Positions 20,793-31,834 of a stretch of DNA of 64,000 nt are shown here, piece by piece. Origin of the DNA: Siderastrea siderea (lineage: Eukaryota; Cnidaria; Anthozoa; Scleractinia; Rhizangiidae). The notes under the pieces are model-generated. The model did not search any database. It had not been told where the DNA came from and saw only the letters and a program-made list of their open reading frames with translations. Every line of letters begins with the position of its first letter. Position 1 is the stretch's first letter. A program made the position numbers and the translations under genes. Location: contig OZ034977.1 in the NCBI GenBank assembly GCA_964030785.1, forward strand, positions 25,367,652-25,431,651, in the 5' to 3' direction.

Positions 20793-22683
20793 GGTCCCAG
20801 AGTAGGCCTAATGTCTTGAAACAGAAATTCCAGCAATAGCTGCAAAGTTCAAGAACGGTCATTTTCTAGTGAATAAAACCAACCGTGCATTTTCCTCGCT
20901 TCCCATTGCTCAAGCGCATGAGCAAACTAACAAGATCGTCAAAGGTGACGGAGGAGCTTTTGGCTTAACAGAGAGTTCAACTCAGTTATTACGCTGGATG
21001 GTATCTGGACCAGAAATGTCAAGAATAATCACCGATTTCGAGTTGTCCCAGGAATTGGTCAGGAATATAGCGAAACAAGGAGAGCAAGAAGATTTACGCC
21101 ACCACGAGCAAATGAAAGGGGTCCAAAACACTTTCCGGAATCAAGTGAACGCAGTTTGTTGCACCATTGAAGAAATGGGCAACCCCTTCGCAGACCAAAC
21201 TGGAGATTTCTGTTTGTGCTAGACACCCGTGACATTGCGGATTCCAAGGTTGTTGAAACGGTCAGAACTATAGAGCAACTAGGCAAGGATCAGTATCAGC
21301 AGTTTGCTACCAAAAGGCTGCAGAAGAGAATAACACCACTGTTTGATACAATCCAGAAAAACAAGTTGCCACTATTCAGCAGTCCTCCCGCTACAAAAGA
21401 GAAGTCTAGCGATAAACTCAAGATAGCATCACTAAAAAGCAACTGCTCTCTGTTTTGACGTCTTTACGTTTCATGTCAGGTCAGGGATGGTGATTTGGAA
21501 GGATTCTTTGGTCACGAGAACCAGAGTTTTCCCCCTTCGTTATCTCAGTATGGGAAGCTCAGATCTGGTACCAAATCGGATTTGTTATCGTGTCTCGAGA
21601 AAAATGGACCAGCGCAAGCACAAAGGCCATCTTTTTAAGCTCTGCTACTAGATGATGCAGCCATCGTTAACATGCTTAAGCCTGGAGCCTCCAAGACATT
21701 TCAAGAGTACAGCGAGACCGTCTTCCTTCCATACGTAACAAACCAGTTAAGGAATGTCGAGAGGGCGGATGTGGTATGGGACAGATATCTCCCGGGCAGT
21801 CTTAAAGATTCTGCACGAAGCAAGAGAGGAAAGGGTATCCGTAGACGCGTCAGACCGGACACCAGGATCCCAGGAAATTGGACAGCCTTCTTGAGGGTTG
21901 ATGAGAACAAAGAGGAACTTTTCCTTTACCTAGCCGAGCAGCTTACCACAATTGGAACTGACCATGGAGAAGTAGTATCTACTAAACATGAGTCAGTAGT
22001 CTTTAACAATGACAGAACTGACGCCGCAGATCTATTACCCGCAGATCTATTACCTTGCACGCACGAAGAAGCCAATACGAGGCTCCTACTACATGCCGCT
22101 GACGCTGCTAAGAGCTTTCCAAGCTCTTAGCAATGCTCCAACGGTGGATGTTGTGGATGAGGTGATGCCTATTCTTAAGCAATACGTCACCATCATGTAT
22201 GATCGTACCAGCACTTGCATGAAAGTAAATGATGCGCAGAGGGACCTATTTACACGTAAAGGGAGAGATATTGGAGCCATTCCTCCCACCTTAGATGCCC
22301 TACGTCAACATGCAAAGAGGTCCACGTACCAGGCTGGCCACTGCTAGGGCAATTGGTTGAAAGTTGCTAATGATATGTGGGCGCCCTTGTGGATGACAAT
22401 TCCCCAGGCATCACAGAGCTGTCAGGAGCTATTGAAATGTGGTTGCAAGAGTGAAAGAGGTTGTGCAGGACGATGCAAATGCATCAAAGCCGCTACCGTG
22501 CACAGCACTGTGCAATTGCGCTGGGCTGTGCGACCGAGAATGAACAACAGAATGCCGGATGCAAATGAACAAATCTGCGTATCGCTTGCATCATTAACAA
22601 CACTCCTATGAATCTGTGTTTAGCTTGTTTCTTGTTAAGTTGGTTTGACGTTTTTAGGGCTTAATTTTTAGAGGTTTTACTGT

Positions 22684-23269
22684 TTCGTAGTTTCTATGTA
22701 TGAACTTGGTCAAATAATTGAGATAACAATTAAGAGATCCGGGATAAGATTATTATGCCCAAAGCTAGGCATAAGAAGCGTATTTAATCACGTGATCACA
22801 CTAGACAGCCAATAATATCTGAGTGCATTTTGTAATTACTTTTTGTTAAACTTCTTAATTTCTTACGAAACATTGTCTCACTCTGCTGAAAATACATAAT
22901 TCACCCAGCCTCGTTTCCATGTTAGAAGTCTAGTGAGCCACCTTAACCTGGAATGGGATGGATCCCAAAGGGGTTCATAGCATTTTCGTAGTTTCTATGT
23001 ATGAACTTGACCAAATAACTAAGATGCAAATTGAGAGAGTCAGGGTAAGATTACAATGTCAAATGCATGGTATTAAAAAGCATATTTGGTCACGTGGTTA
23101 GTCACGTGATCATACAAGAAGGCCAATTATGTCTAAGAATGCATTTTGTAATTCATTTTTTGGTTTAACTTGTTAATTTCGTCCGATATATTGTCTCACT
23201 TTGATGAAAATAAAGAAATAATTCACCCGGCCTCGTTTCCATGTTAGAAGTGTAGTGTGCCACCTTAAA
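22684..23269 (+). repeat. Tandem duplication of the transposon 3' end
   Basis: 22684-22947 and 22985-23269 share TTTCTATGTATGAACTTG, then TCACGTG blocks, GCATTTTGTAATT, TTGTCTCACT, and the TIR block CCTCGTTTCCATGTTAGAAG with CCACCTTAA. The copies are clearly diverged. The outer copy is longer by an extra TCACGTG. Confidence 0.8.
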
Positions 23270-23288
23270 CCCGTTATAATTACAATTA

Positions 23289-24869
23289 GACAGGGCTCAA
23301 AAACGGCTGATTGGTTAAAAGATATTACGTAAAAAGCGCCACAGAATTGCTACTGAGCATGCGTGTTGCTCTTTCACCCTTGAAAAGTTCAAGATGGCGG
23401 ACGGGCTGCAGTTGTTTTTGCACGGGAACTACAATATTATTTCACTTTCAACGGACGATCGAAGTTACGTTAGATAGTGTTTTAATCGGAAATGCTGTTT
23501 GAATCGATCATTGACTTCAGTGGCTTTCAAAAAAGCCATTTTGGCCACCGTACACTGGAGAAACTGAATATACGTAAGCTTGTCGGCAGTCCAATCTTGG
23601 ATCAGGCTGCATCTTCTGATGGCGTTTAGCATTGATCTCGTTGTTTGATTAATTTATCTTCCGTCAATATTTTTTCGTGGACAATGCTTGCAGAAGGGGA
23701 GTGAGCGCATGGTTGCAGGTCAGTAATTTATTGATGTACTATTTCATAACTGATCATCATGCACTCAATGGTTATGTAGCCCTTTTGCTGGTCATGTTTT
23801 TGCACATTATTTTAATACAAAAGTTTGTTGACGTGGATTGCTGCCCTTTTACAAACTGACAAGTGCTTTAATAGCCGGAAGAGAGTGTTACCTGATGTTC
23901 AAATAATACTATAAAAGTCTTCAAAAGTGCCCTTTGGCGTGGTTGGTATTTTTGATACATTAAGTCCACACTGTGACTCGTACGATGCATTTTTTAAAAC
24001 TGACAAATGCTGCTTTATGTTGTGCGTCGAATTCTGAAGAAAGCAAATCAAATAATTATTTTTGAATTTTGCTAATTGCAATTACTCAGTCTTTCTTAGA
24101 TCAGCAACACTGAACATGTTTATTTGCTTAATATTCATTGGTTAACAAACTTAATCAACACACTTGTTGATCAATACACGATGACAATTTCTGCTTTTTG
24201 TTAAGCTTTGCTTGTGCTCATTGATTTGTGTATTGTTAGCTTTACTCATATACTTTGTTCCCATGAAGATCCATATATATACCATATCTTGGTCAGCATT
24301 TTACTTGTTTTGCAATGTATTTGTATACTTGAACCAGTATGCCACACCACAATTTTTAAAGTAAAACCCTAGTATGATTGCTAATGGTGGATAAAATATG
24401 TATGGTACAAGTGGTTTTTGCATTTAGGGGGTATTCTAGTAATAGGAAACAACTGCATCAGTTAATTTTTGGGGAAAAAACCTTTTGCAAATAGCCAAAA
24501 TAGAGTGTTGATTGATGTTTACAGGGGAACTCCACTAATACATCACTGATCAGTGGGCCATATAATTTAAATAATTAACGAAAAAAAAAAACGGTTGTTG
24601 CATTCAAGAAGTATTTCAGTCAGAAAAATAACTGGATCATTTAATTTCTGGGCTAAAAGAAGTGTCATAAGATGATCGCATGTAACGAGGTGGTTGGTAA
24701 GACAGGGTTTTACTTGTACATTGTACTTTTAAGACATGCGAGACCAAACAAGGTCATGTAGGTGAAAGAGATTCAATCTATTTGCAGAATGTTTTTAAAA
24801 TGTTATGTTAAATTTGTTGAGTGCCAGCATTATGATACATTTTTTGCCAATAAGTTTTTAATCAATAAT
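23289..24869. other. No gene recognised
   Basis: AT-rich. A YY1-like AAGATGGCGG motif with an ATG at 23393 opens a 27-codon frame (MADGLQLFLHGNYNIISLST), which might be a first exon, but no good donor follows. Confidence 0.35.
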
Positions 24870-25470
24870 TGAGGTCATAGAGCATATCACAGCCTGTGTT
24901 TTGCAAACTAATTTAGCGAACACTTAAGCTTAGTGCCTTGCAGAATAATGAATCAACCAATGGCACCTTGTTCTGTTTTTATTTGCACCTATTACCTCGA
25001 TTATTCTGTCATCCTCGATCAAAAATAGCTCCGTGCGTTTCAGAGATCATCTTCGAAGCGTCAAAACAGTTGGTTTTGGGAAAATTCTTCGTTTAAAACC
25101 CGTCACTGAGACCAAGCTTCCATGGATTGCTTCTCTCGTCTCGTCTTAAATTTTCCAGGCAGTAGCCGCTGACCAGTAACCAATGTGAATAAAAAAAACT
25201 GGTACTGCTCTGTTTTGTACTCGCGTTTCTCTTAGCTATCTAAAATTTGAATGTATGATTGCTCACCAATTAAGAGTGAATTTATTTGAAAATAAGGGTT
25301 GGAGCTCATGGGGAAAAGAAACAAATTTTTAATTTAGATCTGCAAGCACACAACCACATTAAAGGACGTGGTTTCGCATTTTTTGTATTTTCAGCTAGCT
25401 GAAATAACTCACACAGCTGCGCACGTCTTCATAGATTTGAAAATAAACCCTCCTGTTTTAGATTTCTGGG
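24870..25470 (+). repeat. Left arm of a long inverted repeat
   Basis: Matches the complement of about 31835-32435. Shared blocks include CACAGCCTGTGTTTTGCAA, GCGAACACTTAAGCTTAGTG, CCTTGCAGAATAATGAATCA and TTGGAGCTCATG. The arms are diverged but collinear for about 560 bp. Confidence 0.8.
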
Positions 25471-25534
25471 GCTTTGAAAGTTTCCTTCAGTTTTGAGAAA
25501 GAAATCAGCTGCAGTTAAGAGACAACCCTAACCC

Positions 25535-25856
25535 CAACCTCGTCCCCAGGGTCTTCTCCTCGTTCAAAATGGCGGTCGGAGAAACCCCTGGCCAAGGCTG
25601 CCAAAGTGGCTCCAAAAGTTCGTTAGAATTTCGCCATGCAAACACGATGAAATGTCTTCGTTTTGTTTGAATAACGGTTTCTGATTGCAGAAAACAAACA
25701 GGGCCGCCAGACGCTGGAAACAACCTCCAAAAAAGCCATTTCATCACTTTTCACGTGACAAAATACTCCACGATTCGTGGAGTATTTCAGCAGCCTTGGC
25801 CAGGGGTTTCTGCGACCGCCATTTTGAACGAGGAGAAGGCCCTGGGGACGAGGTTG
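25535..25856. mobile_element. MITE with about 67-bp inverted ends
   Basis: Left end CAACCTCGTCCCCAGGGTCT through AAACCCCTGGCCAAGGCTGC, matched by the complement at 25790-25856. About 320 bp in total, with no transposase. Flanking ACCCTA is similar on both sides, but a clean target duplication is not seen. It lies inside the large inverted repeat region. Confidence 0.75.
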
Positions 25857-26090
25857 CCTTAACCCTATCTAGTCCGGGCCTTCCTTGGTCTTCTGTGGCC
25901 GTTGTGGGGCAGGCCTCCATATCTCCGATAGCAATAAAGCAGTGAAAATGAGACTTAGAGGGTGAAAAGTTCGTTCAAGAATGTTTCCTTTGAGATCGGC
26001 AAGGGATACTGATGACGTAACAAGACGTCATACTTACATCATAATTTCCAATTGGCGGCCATCTTGGATCCACCGTATTGGTTTTGGAAA

Positions 26091-26158
26091 GTATTCTATT
26101 CCACAACACTCCTATTTCATACTCAGCTAATATAAGATACGGGAAAAATACTGATCCA
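26091..26158 (-). repeat. Split direct repeat B2, 68 bp
   Basis: Plus strand begins GTATTCTATTCCACAACACT. Nearly identical to 26403-26470, with a few changes around 26147-26155. Marks the 3' end of the element. Confidence 0.85.
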
Positions 26159-26234
26159 GCGGGCTAGCCGAAAAGCTGCAACAGAACTAAGGGCGACCGA
26201 ACCGCACGACTTATCGGGGCCGGGTGGGTGGGCC

Positions 26235-26402
26235 GTCCTTTACCCTGGTTGTCCGCTGGAAGAAAACTGAGCAAGAATCGAGTGTTTTCATCCTATTTAT
26301 GCCATCCTGGTTCGTAATCAGCGTGCATATGCGGGCCTGGTGCTAACGAGGCATTATAATAAGTTATCTTATCATCGCATTTGATTAGAAACATTGTGAA
26401 TA
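26235..26402 (-). repeat. Split direct repeat A2, 168 bp
   Basis: Matches 30970-31138 (shared blocks GGTTGTCCGCTGGAAG, ACTGAGCAAGAATCGAGTGT, GAGGCATTATAATAA). It is directly joined to B1, as expected for the B1-A2 junction. Confidence 0.85.
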
Positions 26403-26470
26403 GTATTCTATTCCACAACACTCCTATTTCATACTCAGCTAATATAAGACATGGGAAAAATATCGATCCA
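26403..26470 (-). repeat. Split direct repeat B1, 68 bp
   Basis: Second copy of B, abutting A2 without spacer. Confidence 0.85.
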
Positions 26471-26627
26471 CGCCACCTATGTTCAACCTTACACTCAACT
26501 GATAAGTATATACCCCCCCAAATGCAACACTCTCTAATCCCATACCTCATCTCCCCAAGCCTTAATCTCCCACCACCATAACTAAATCGCAAACTAAACC
26601 AAAAAAGTCAAGGTTGTTTATTGTCCT

Positions 26628-27980
26628 TCAAGTTGACAGATTACGCCTGTTAGAATGATTGACAGGAAAAGCACAAATAAAACGTTTTAACTCATTAACA
26701 TCCTGCCATGGATTTATTGCTTCCGTTAAGTCACTTGCCGCTAGCCTTCCTGAAGCACCAGAAGGGATCAGGACCTTTGCCAACTGGAGACAATAAACTG
26801 CAGTATGTCGACGTGCCCATCCTACATGATCCATTATCTCTGATAAATCTGCACCAGTTAAAGCCAATGTAATAGCGCACCCCGATCGAAACCCATGAAG
26901 CGTCTCCCCATCATCGGCTCCCATATCCTTTAAATAAGATTTAAGACGGGCTTCGGCGGTTGACGAAGAAAAGGAGGAATCCACAACGCCTCCCTGTGGG
27001 TTGGTAGGGCAGAAAAGATAGTCACTTGTGAGATCTATTCTAAGGTCTCGGGGCACCGCCATGTACTGCTCAATCCCCTTAATCGGGCAGATCACCAGTT
27101 GAGGGTTTCTTCTAATGCCAAAAACATTTTCATCGCCATCTCTCAAAGTCTCTCCCCAAACATGATTAAAAGGGAATCGATCGTCATTAGGAAAGCGTAA
27201 AATCTCCGGGACTTTAACACGACCTAAATCTCCTGGACGGTCACCACTAAAGTAAATACATTTGAAGTAAGCTTGGTCTTGAGCCACAATGAAACGCTCT
27301 GTTGGGATAAATTATCTGAGGCTAGTTTCTGGTCCAGATGAAGAGAAAGCTGAGTTAATTTATCCACAAAAAACAGAGTCGCCTGTTTAGGTGTAATCCT
27401 AGCCTGCAACTGTTCTGCCGTTATCAAACGAAGATATATAATCCTTAACCGATTTATCCGCCGCCGGATTCCCTAATCCTAAACGCTTATCCCATTCGCC
27501 ATCCCGATCAATTGCGTGGAAGATAGAACGGAGTTTACCAATGTAAGAATCAACAGTCTTGTATGAAAGTCTCACGGGACATCCGCATGAATGAGTACCA
27601 CGTTGCCCTAAAAAGGCACAACCATTACAATGTACCTGAGTTTTGCCACCTCTATCCTTAAACGCAAGGAAACGGCACAGATCGCGGGGTGAAACGATAG
27701 CTAGAGACGGTTTACCCGGCAGACCCGGGAAGTTCTCTGATTCCTTCTGTAGAGAGTCTTTTTGTTTTGATTAACCAGTAGCTTGATCAAAATTCCACAG
27801 TTGATTCAACCGGGTATCAATTTCGTCTAAATTGATACCAACCGATCTTGACTGTCTAAAGTGCACTATTTTCCTAAAGTAACCGCAACGCTGACAGAAT
27901 CGAAAATCACAATCATTGGCGTAACCACAAGACGGACACCAAACAGAAGGAACAAACAGTTTCGCCACCACCGGGAGCCC
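26628..27980 (-). pseudogene. Tyrosine recombinase with zinc-ribbon N-terminus
   Basis: The exon starts at 27980 after the acceptor TTTTCCTAG. It encodes a zinc ribbon (WCPSCGYANDCDFRFCQRCG), then after an in-frame TAA (27771-27773) a core-binding domain (VSPRDLCRFLAFKDRGGKTQ, GCAFLGQRGTHSCGCPVRLS). A frameshift near 27415 leads into the catalytic domain: first Arg in SGDRPGDLGRVKV, HxxR in LHGFRSGCA, HVGWARR and nucleophile in TAVYCLQ. All five active-site positions look intact. The family cuts and rejoins DNA through a 3' phosphotyrosine. In Ngaro/DIRS it integrates the circular cDNA. The stop and frameshift make this copy defective. Confidence 0.85.
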
Positions 27981-28475
27981 CTAGGAAAAGCAACAACAAG
28001 ATATCACAAAATTTGTCAAAGACAGTGACACTTTATTCCTCAATTCTAAACTACCATTACATAGATTGCAAGAAAAGGTGAAATGAACATCGAGCACCGA
28101 TTTATCTGAAAGGGGAACAAAAGGAAAAAGGAAGAAATGAAAACTTGTGGCGACGAAACCCAAAGTCAGCAGAGAGATGACAACTTTGACCCAGTGTAAC
28201 TGGGGGGGTTGAATGAGATACCCTTTTTCAAAACTGCCAAACTCCACAACTTAAAAAATAAAGGGGCCACAAAATAGGCTAAAACGCATAAAAGACAAAA
28301 GTATAGTTTTCCTGGGATTACATTTATTGGACTCTAAGACCTCAGTAACAACTCAACATTCTGTGAAAACTTAATTGAGATGCGAGAGACATTCAGGAAA
28401 TTACTTATTGACACTGGTAAAGGGCTTTTTATCATCCTTCACACTTAATTCGCCTGACTCTTTCCTTCTCTGAAG

Positions 28476-30922
28476 ACAATGCGCCTTAATATGACCCGGC
28501 CTATTACAGTAGAAACATCACCGAGGCGGCCTAGAAGACGGGTAGCTCCTATTCTTCAACACACCACCCGAACCAGACGATTTCTGCATCTGAAATTGAA
28601 ATTGCGGAACTGATCATTGGGCTGATCAAGCTTCCCTCGCAGCGTCTCAAAGACGAGGCGATAATATGCTTCCTTTTCATGCTTGGAATCATGACCTGCG
28701 TTCTTTAAGGCATCGACCAACTCCAACGCCTCATACTTATTGAATTCTACAAGAGGACGAGAGGCCAAACTCATAAGTCGCTTCAGCAGGTTTTCCACGG
28801 AGGACTTTGTCAGCATGTCCATCGCCTTCATTAGCTCGTGATAGTTCCCTTTCAAAATCTGTCAGAATTTGAACAACAAACAAAGTGTGTCGGAATGTAA
28901 ACTCCATAAACGATGTGTTAAATTATGCATCATAACACACCCACTGTACTACAAGTGTTGCACTTTGGAAAAAACACCTTCACTAGTCTCAAAAGCTGTC
29001 AGAAAATGCTTTCACTTTTAAACAGACTAATCAATAAAGCCGAAAATAACAACTACAGAATATATCTATTCAACCAATTGTGCCAAGCAAATAATCACAC
29101 AACAATAGCCAACAAAAACAATCACCGATACCGCATAAGCAATAGTATTGCAAAACAGAAAATTCCTTGTAGAGAATTATTTCCATAATTGCACGACAGT
29201 CGGTGTTCCAAAACAATTTGGCGAGACTTTGATCAATTTACGGACTTCAATCAAATAAATACGAGACAGAAACCCTCGTTACGGTTCCTACCAGTTTTAT
29301 TAACTCCCAACTATAAGTAAAGTCAAGAGATTTCGAACCCACTCTCGGGTGACTTTAATTATTCAATAATCGACCTTATAAAAGTCTCCAGAGAGCAAAA
29401 CTGCAGACATTATAGGCTCAAAAGCAGGATGGCGATATAAAACTTCCTCGGAGACTTCGCGCCCTCATCTCATTATCAAAATTTAGTTTAACATTTATTT
29501 GTAATTCTGAAAAAACTACAAATTCAAGAAGCAACCACAGATAACCTCCCGGAAGTGCACAAATCAATCATCTCAATGTTATGGGCACAAATGAATATTA
29601 GCCCTCTCAGCTTCTTTAAAAAATAACACAACGGAAAAAACTCACAAAGGGTGCGATCTCCCGTACAAAAAGAACTTTTGTCTTAATTCAAACAAAATAT
29701 TCCAGGAAAACAAGCTGGGAGGTGTCGCCCTCATTAGCCAAATGCACCCAAATAATTGAATCGGCTATTCCACAAGACAAACTAGCGAAGCCTCGCCCAA
29801 ACTTGTCAATTAACCGCCTCGAAACATTGAATTGAGCATTCAAGCCACAAAAACAAAACAAAAGACTGGCAAAGTCTCGCCCACATTTGTTTAACTCCCT
29901 CAAATCAATGAATGGAACATTCCATAAAACAAAACTGGCGAAGTCTCGCCCTCCTTTACGGTCTCCATTTGATAAAAACTCTCGAACCCATATTTTTTTT
30001 TCGGCGAAGCCTCGCCCACATTTGTAAAGCTCATTCCATAACAAGATGGCGAAACCTCGCCCACATTTGTCTGCTTCGCTCACTAACACTGGCAAAACCT
30101 TGCCCACATTTGTAAAGCTCATTTCATAAACAAGCTGGCGAAACCACGCCCTGGCGAAACCTCGCCCACATTTGTGACGCTCATTTCGTAAGCAAAATGG
30201 CGAAACCTCGCCCACATTTGTCAGCTTCACTCACTAACACTGGCAAAACCTTTCCCACATTTGTAAAGCTCATTTCATAAACGAGCTGGCGAAACCTCGC
30301 CCTGGCGAAACCTCGCCCACATTTGTGAAGCTCATTTCATAAACAAGATGGCGAAACCTCGCCCACATTTGTCAGCATCACTCATTAACACTGGCAATAC
30401 CTTGCCCACATTTGTAAGGCTCATTTTAATAAACAAGCTGGCGAAACCTCGCCCACATAATATAAACTAAAACTTTAACTGAGTCCGAGCGAAATAGAAA
30501 AACCCACCTAAATCTCAAAACATACTGAAACACGGGGTAACTGGGATCCTAATCAACTTATCTAGGCAAACCACAGACATAAGACATAAAATATTCACCT
30601 CAAGCTCTCCACCATGCGTTGCATCCTGCGGAACTTGCGGGGCCTGTGGGGCTTGAGCGGCTTCAGGAGCGTTTCGTGCTTGAGGAGCTACAGGTGCCTG
30701 AGGCGCTTGTGGCGCTTGTGACCCTTGCGACGCTTGTGGCACTTGCGGCGCTTGTGGCGCTTGCGGCGCTTGTGGAGCCGGCTGAACTTGCGGAACCTGG
30801 GGTACTTGTGTAACCTGCGGAACGTGCGGTGCTTGCTGAGCTTGCGGAGCCTGAGCTGCTCCCGGACAAGGAGCTTTGCGACGAGCCAGGGCTTGCGGCA
30901 TTTGCACTTGTCTATCAGCCAT
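28476..30922 (-). pseudogene. Gag-like protein, two exons, QAP repeats and CCHC knuckle
   Basis: Exon 1 (30922-30599): MADRQVQMPQALARRKAPCP followed by a long QAPQAP/QVPQVP low-complexity region, ending GGELE at an AG/GTGAAT donor. Exon 2 starts at 28858 after TTCTGACAG, in phase 0: ILKGNYHELMKAMDMLTKSS, LASRPLVEFNKYEALELVDA, ending with a knuckle CFYCNRPGHIKAHC at 28517-28476. The knuckle is in a frame shifted by one near 28608, and a TGA (28518-28520) stands directly before it, so the copy is broken. Position after A1 and the knuckle support a nucleocapsid role. Intron 1 (1.7 kb) holds a minisatellite. Confidence 0.75.
29770..30465. repeat. Minisatellite in the gag intron
   Basis: Tandem units built on GGCGAAACCTCGCCCACATT followed by TGTAAAGCTCATT or TGTCAGCTTCACTCACTAA. 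Composite period is about 85-90 bp with sub-units of about 45 bp, and about 15 CTCGCCC motifs. A spurious open frame crosses it on the minus strand. Confidence 0.85.
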
Positions 30923-30969
30923 TATACGACGGAGAAGTCGTGCGGTTCGGGCGAGAAACAGAAAAAAGA

Positions 30970-31138
30970 GTCCTTTACTCTGGTTGTCCGCTGGAAGGAA
31001 ACTGAGCAAGAATCGAGTGTTTTTATCCTATTTATACCATCCTGGTTACGTAATCAGCGTGTATATGAGGGCCTGGTGTTAAAGAGGCATTATAATAACT
31101 TATCTTATCATCGCATTTCATTAGGAGCATTGTGAATA
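30970..31138 (-). repeat. Split direct repeat A1, about 169 bp
   Basis: 5' end of the Ngaro-like element. In element orientation it begins TATTCACAATG and ends 48 nt before the gag ATG, so it probably contains the promoter. AAGTCGTGCGGTTCGG just inside it (30939-30954) recurs inverted at 26193-26212 beside A2. Confidence 0.85.
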
Positions 31139-31834
31139 GCCACCCAATTGTCCAAAAAGTGAACAAAAGTAATAAAAAAACTCTAAAATTACCTAATAAC
31201 ATGACACCTACAGTTAAAACATTAATATACCAAATTATTTCAGAAAAACACCCCTGCCAAAGTTTGATTGCCTTAGCAACGTCAATCTCCTGTACATTGG
31301 CCTACCACACCAATTTGTTCCCAAATAATTTTTTAAATAAAAGTTTGGCGGTGCTTGCTCACATATTAAAAAAATAATATAGAAAAGTTTCAAGTTCCTG
31401 CACCCCACCTCCTGCTCCGTCTAGATAGACTTTTAGGGTTAATTTAAAATAAAGTATCTCACCCGCCATTCAATCCCTAACAAGAATCTGAGGATACTCG
31501 TAATTTCCACTGATTACGCCTGGTTGGTTCATACTGCCAGACTAGCCTGTGATTAACTCCCGTAGTGTCATCCACTAGGATCGGCTATATACTGCTAATC
31601 TAGAGAAAGCGCAGAGGCAAAATTTCAAGAGCATGATGATTTTTGTGTACCGTATGAGCATATTTGACAGCAGTACCCCACGATCAGGTGGTTCTGGAGG
31701 CAACATATTGCAAACGGGACCATAACCGTAAAGTTGTCATGGACCAAGCTCCCCTAACTGTCATTGGACAGAAAGTATTCAACGGAGGATATTTCGATCA
31801 AGTGGCAATATTTTTGCTATACAGACGTTTCGCT

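Larger units (their letters stand above)
17306..20815. mobile_element. 3,500-bp TIR element with GGCGACTTT arrays, nested in the gene
   Basis: Element 17311-20810. Both ends carry TAGGCCTACTCTGGGACCCA (28-bp TIR with one mismatch in total), with 5-bp target copies ATGTC at 17306-17310 and 20811-20815. Removing the insert and one target copy leaves the host reading frame continuous (DMEC then LETE), which proves it is an insertion. Inside each end lies an array of GGCGAYTTT units in the same, not inverted, orientation. One ORF (18327-18686) is the only coding candidate. A 5-bp duplication with subterminal arrays does not fit a superfamily I can name. Confidence 0.88.
16719..22611 (+). pseudogene. 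Large transposon-associated protein gene, broken by frameshifts and a guest element
   Basis: Pieces in order: 16719-17310 (GQVPVLACDQPLYAI, FGGFHTELAALKALGSW, SRTRHAHQVTAAALYILMDK), resuming at 20811 (ETEIPAIAAKFKNGH, IAQAHEQTNKIVKGDGG, LLRWMVSGPEMSRI), 21216-21460, 21470-21640 with stops, 21672-22130 (VVWDRYLPGSLKDSARSKRG, CTHEEANTRLLLHAADAA), 22120-22347, and 22357-22611 with a Cys-rich tail (CGCKSERGCAGRCKC). The motif order matches large uncharacterised multi-copy proteins of cnidarians and fish. HEEANTR recalls acidic motifs of PIN/FEN-like nucleases, but the following segment is deleted. At least four frame breaks plus the guest make it non-functional. Confidence 0.75.
15622..23288 (+). 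mobile_element. TIR transposon, about 7.7 kb including a nested 3.5-kb guest
   Basis: Ends are inverted copies of about 63 bp: left TAATTGTAGTTTCAACGGG then TTTAAGGTGGCTCACT (15622-15684), right the complement TAATTGTAATTATAACGGG (23226-23288). Between them is a large broken gene (16719-22611). The 3' end is tandemly duplicated, so an internal TIR copy also occurs near 22910-22947. No clear target duplication is visible. The superfamily is not assigned. Confidence 0.7.
26091..31138 (-). mobile_element. Ngaro/PAT-like tyrosine-recombinase retroelement without reverse transcriptase
   Basis: Read on the minus strand the order is A1 (31138-30970), gag-like exons, tyrosine recombinase, B1 (26470-26403), A2 (26402-26235), a short spacer, B2 (26158-26091). 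This is the split-direct-repeat layout of Ngaro and PAT elements, which integrate through a circular intermediate and lack target duplications. A gag with a zinc knuckle and a recombinase are present, but the coding gap between them (27981-28475) is too short for RT and RNase H. The element is therefore non-autonomous or internally deleted. Both ORFs are also damaged. Confidence 0.8.

Noticed and set aside
29688..30230. 180-codon open frame on the minus strand with repeated KCGRGFA units
   Set aside because: It is produced by the minisatellite in the gag intron; there is no start context or conserved domain.
30619..31135. Plus-strand Leu/Ala-rich frames opposite gag exon 1
   Set aside because: Compositional mirror of the QAP-repeat coding strand.
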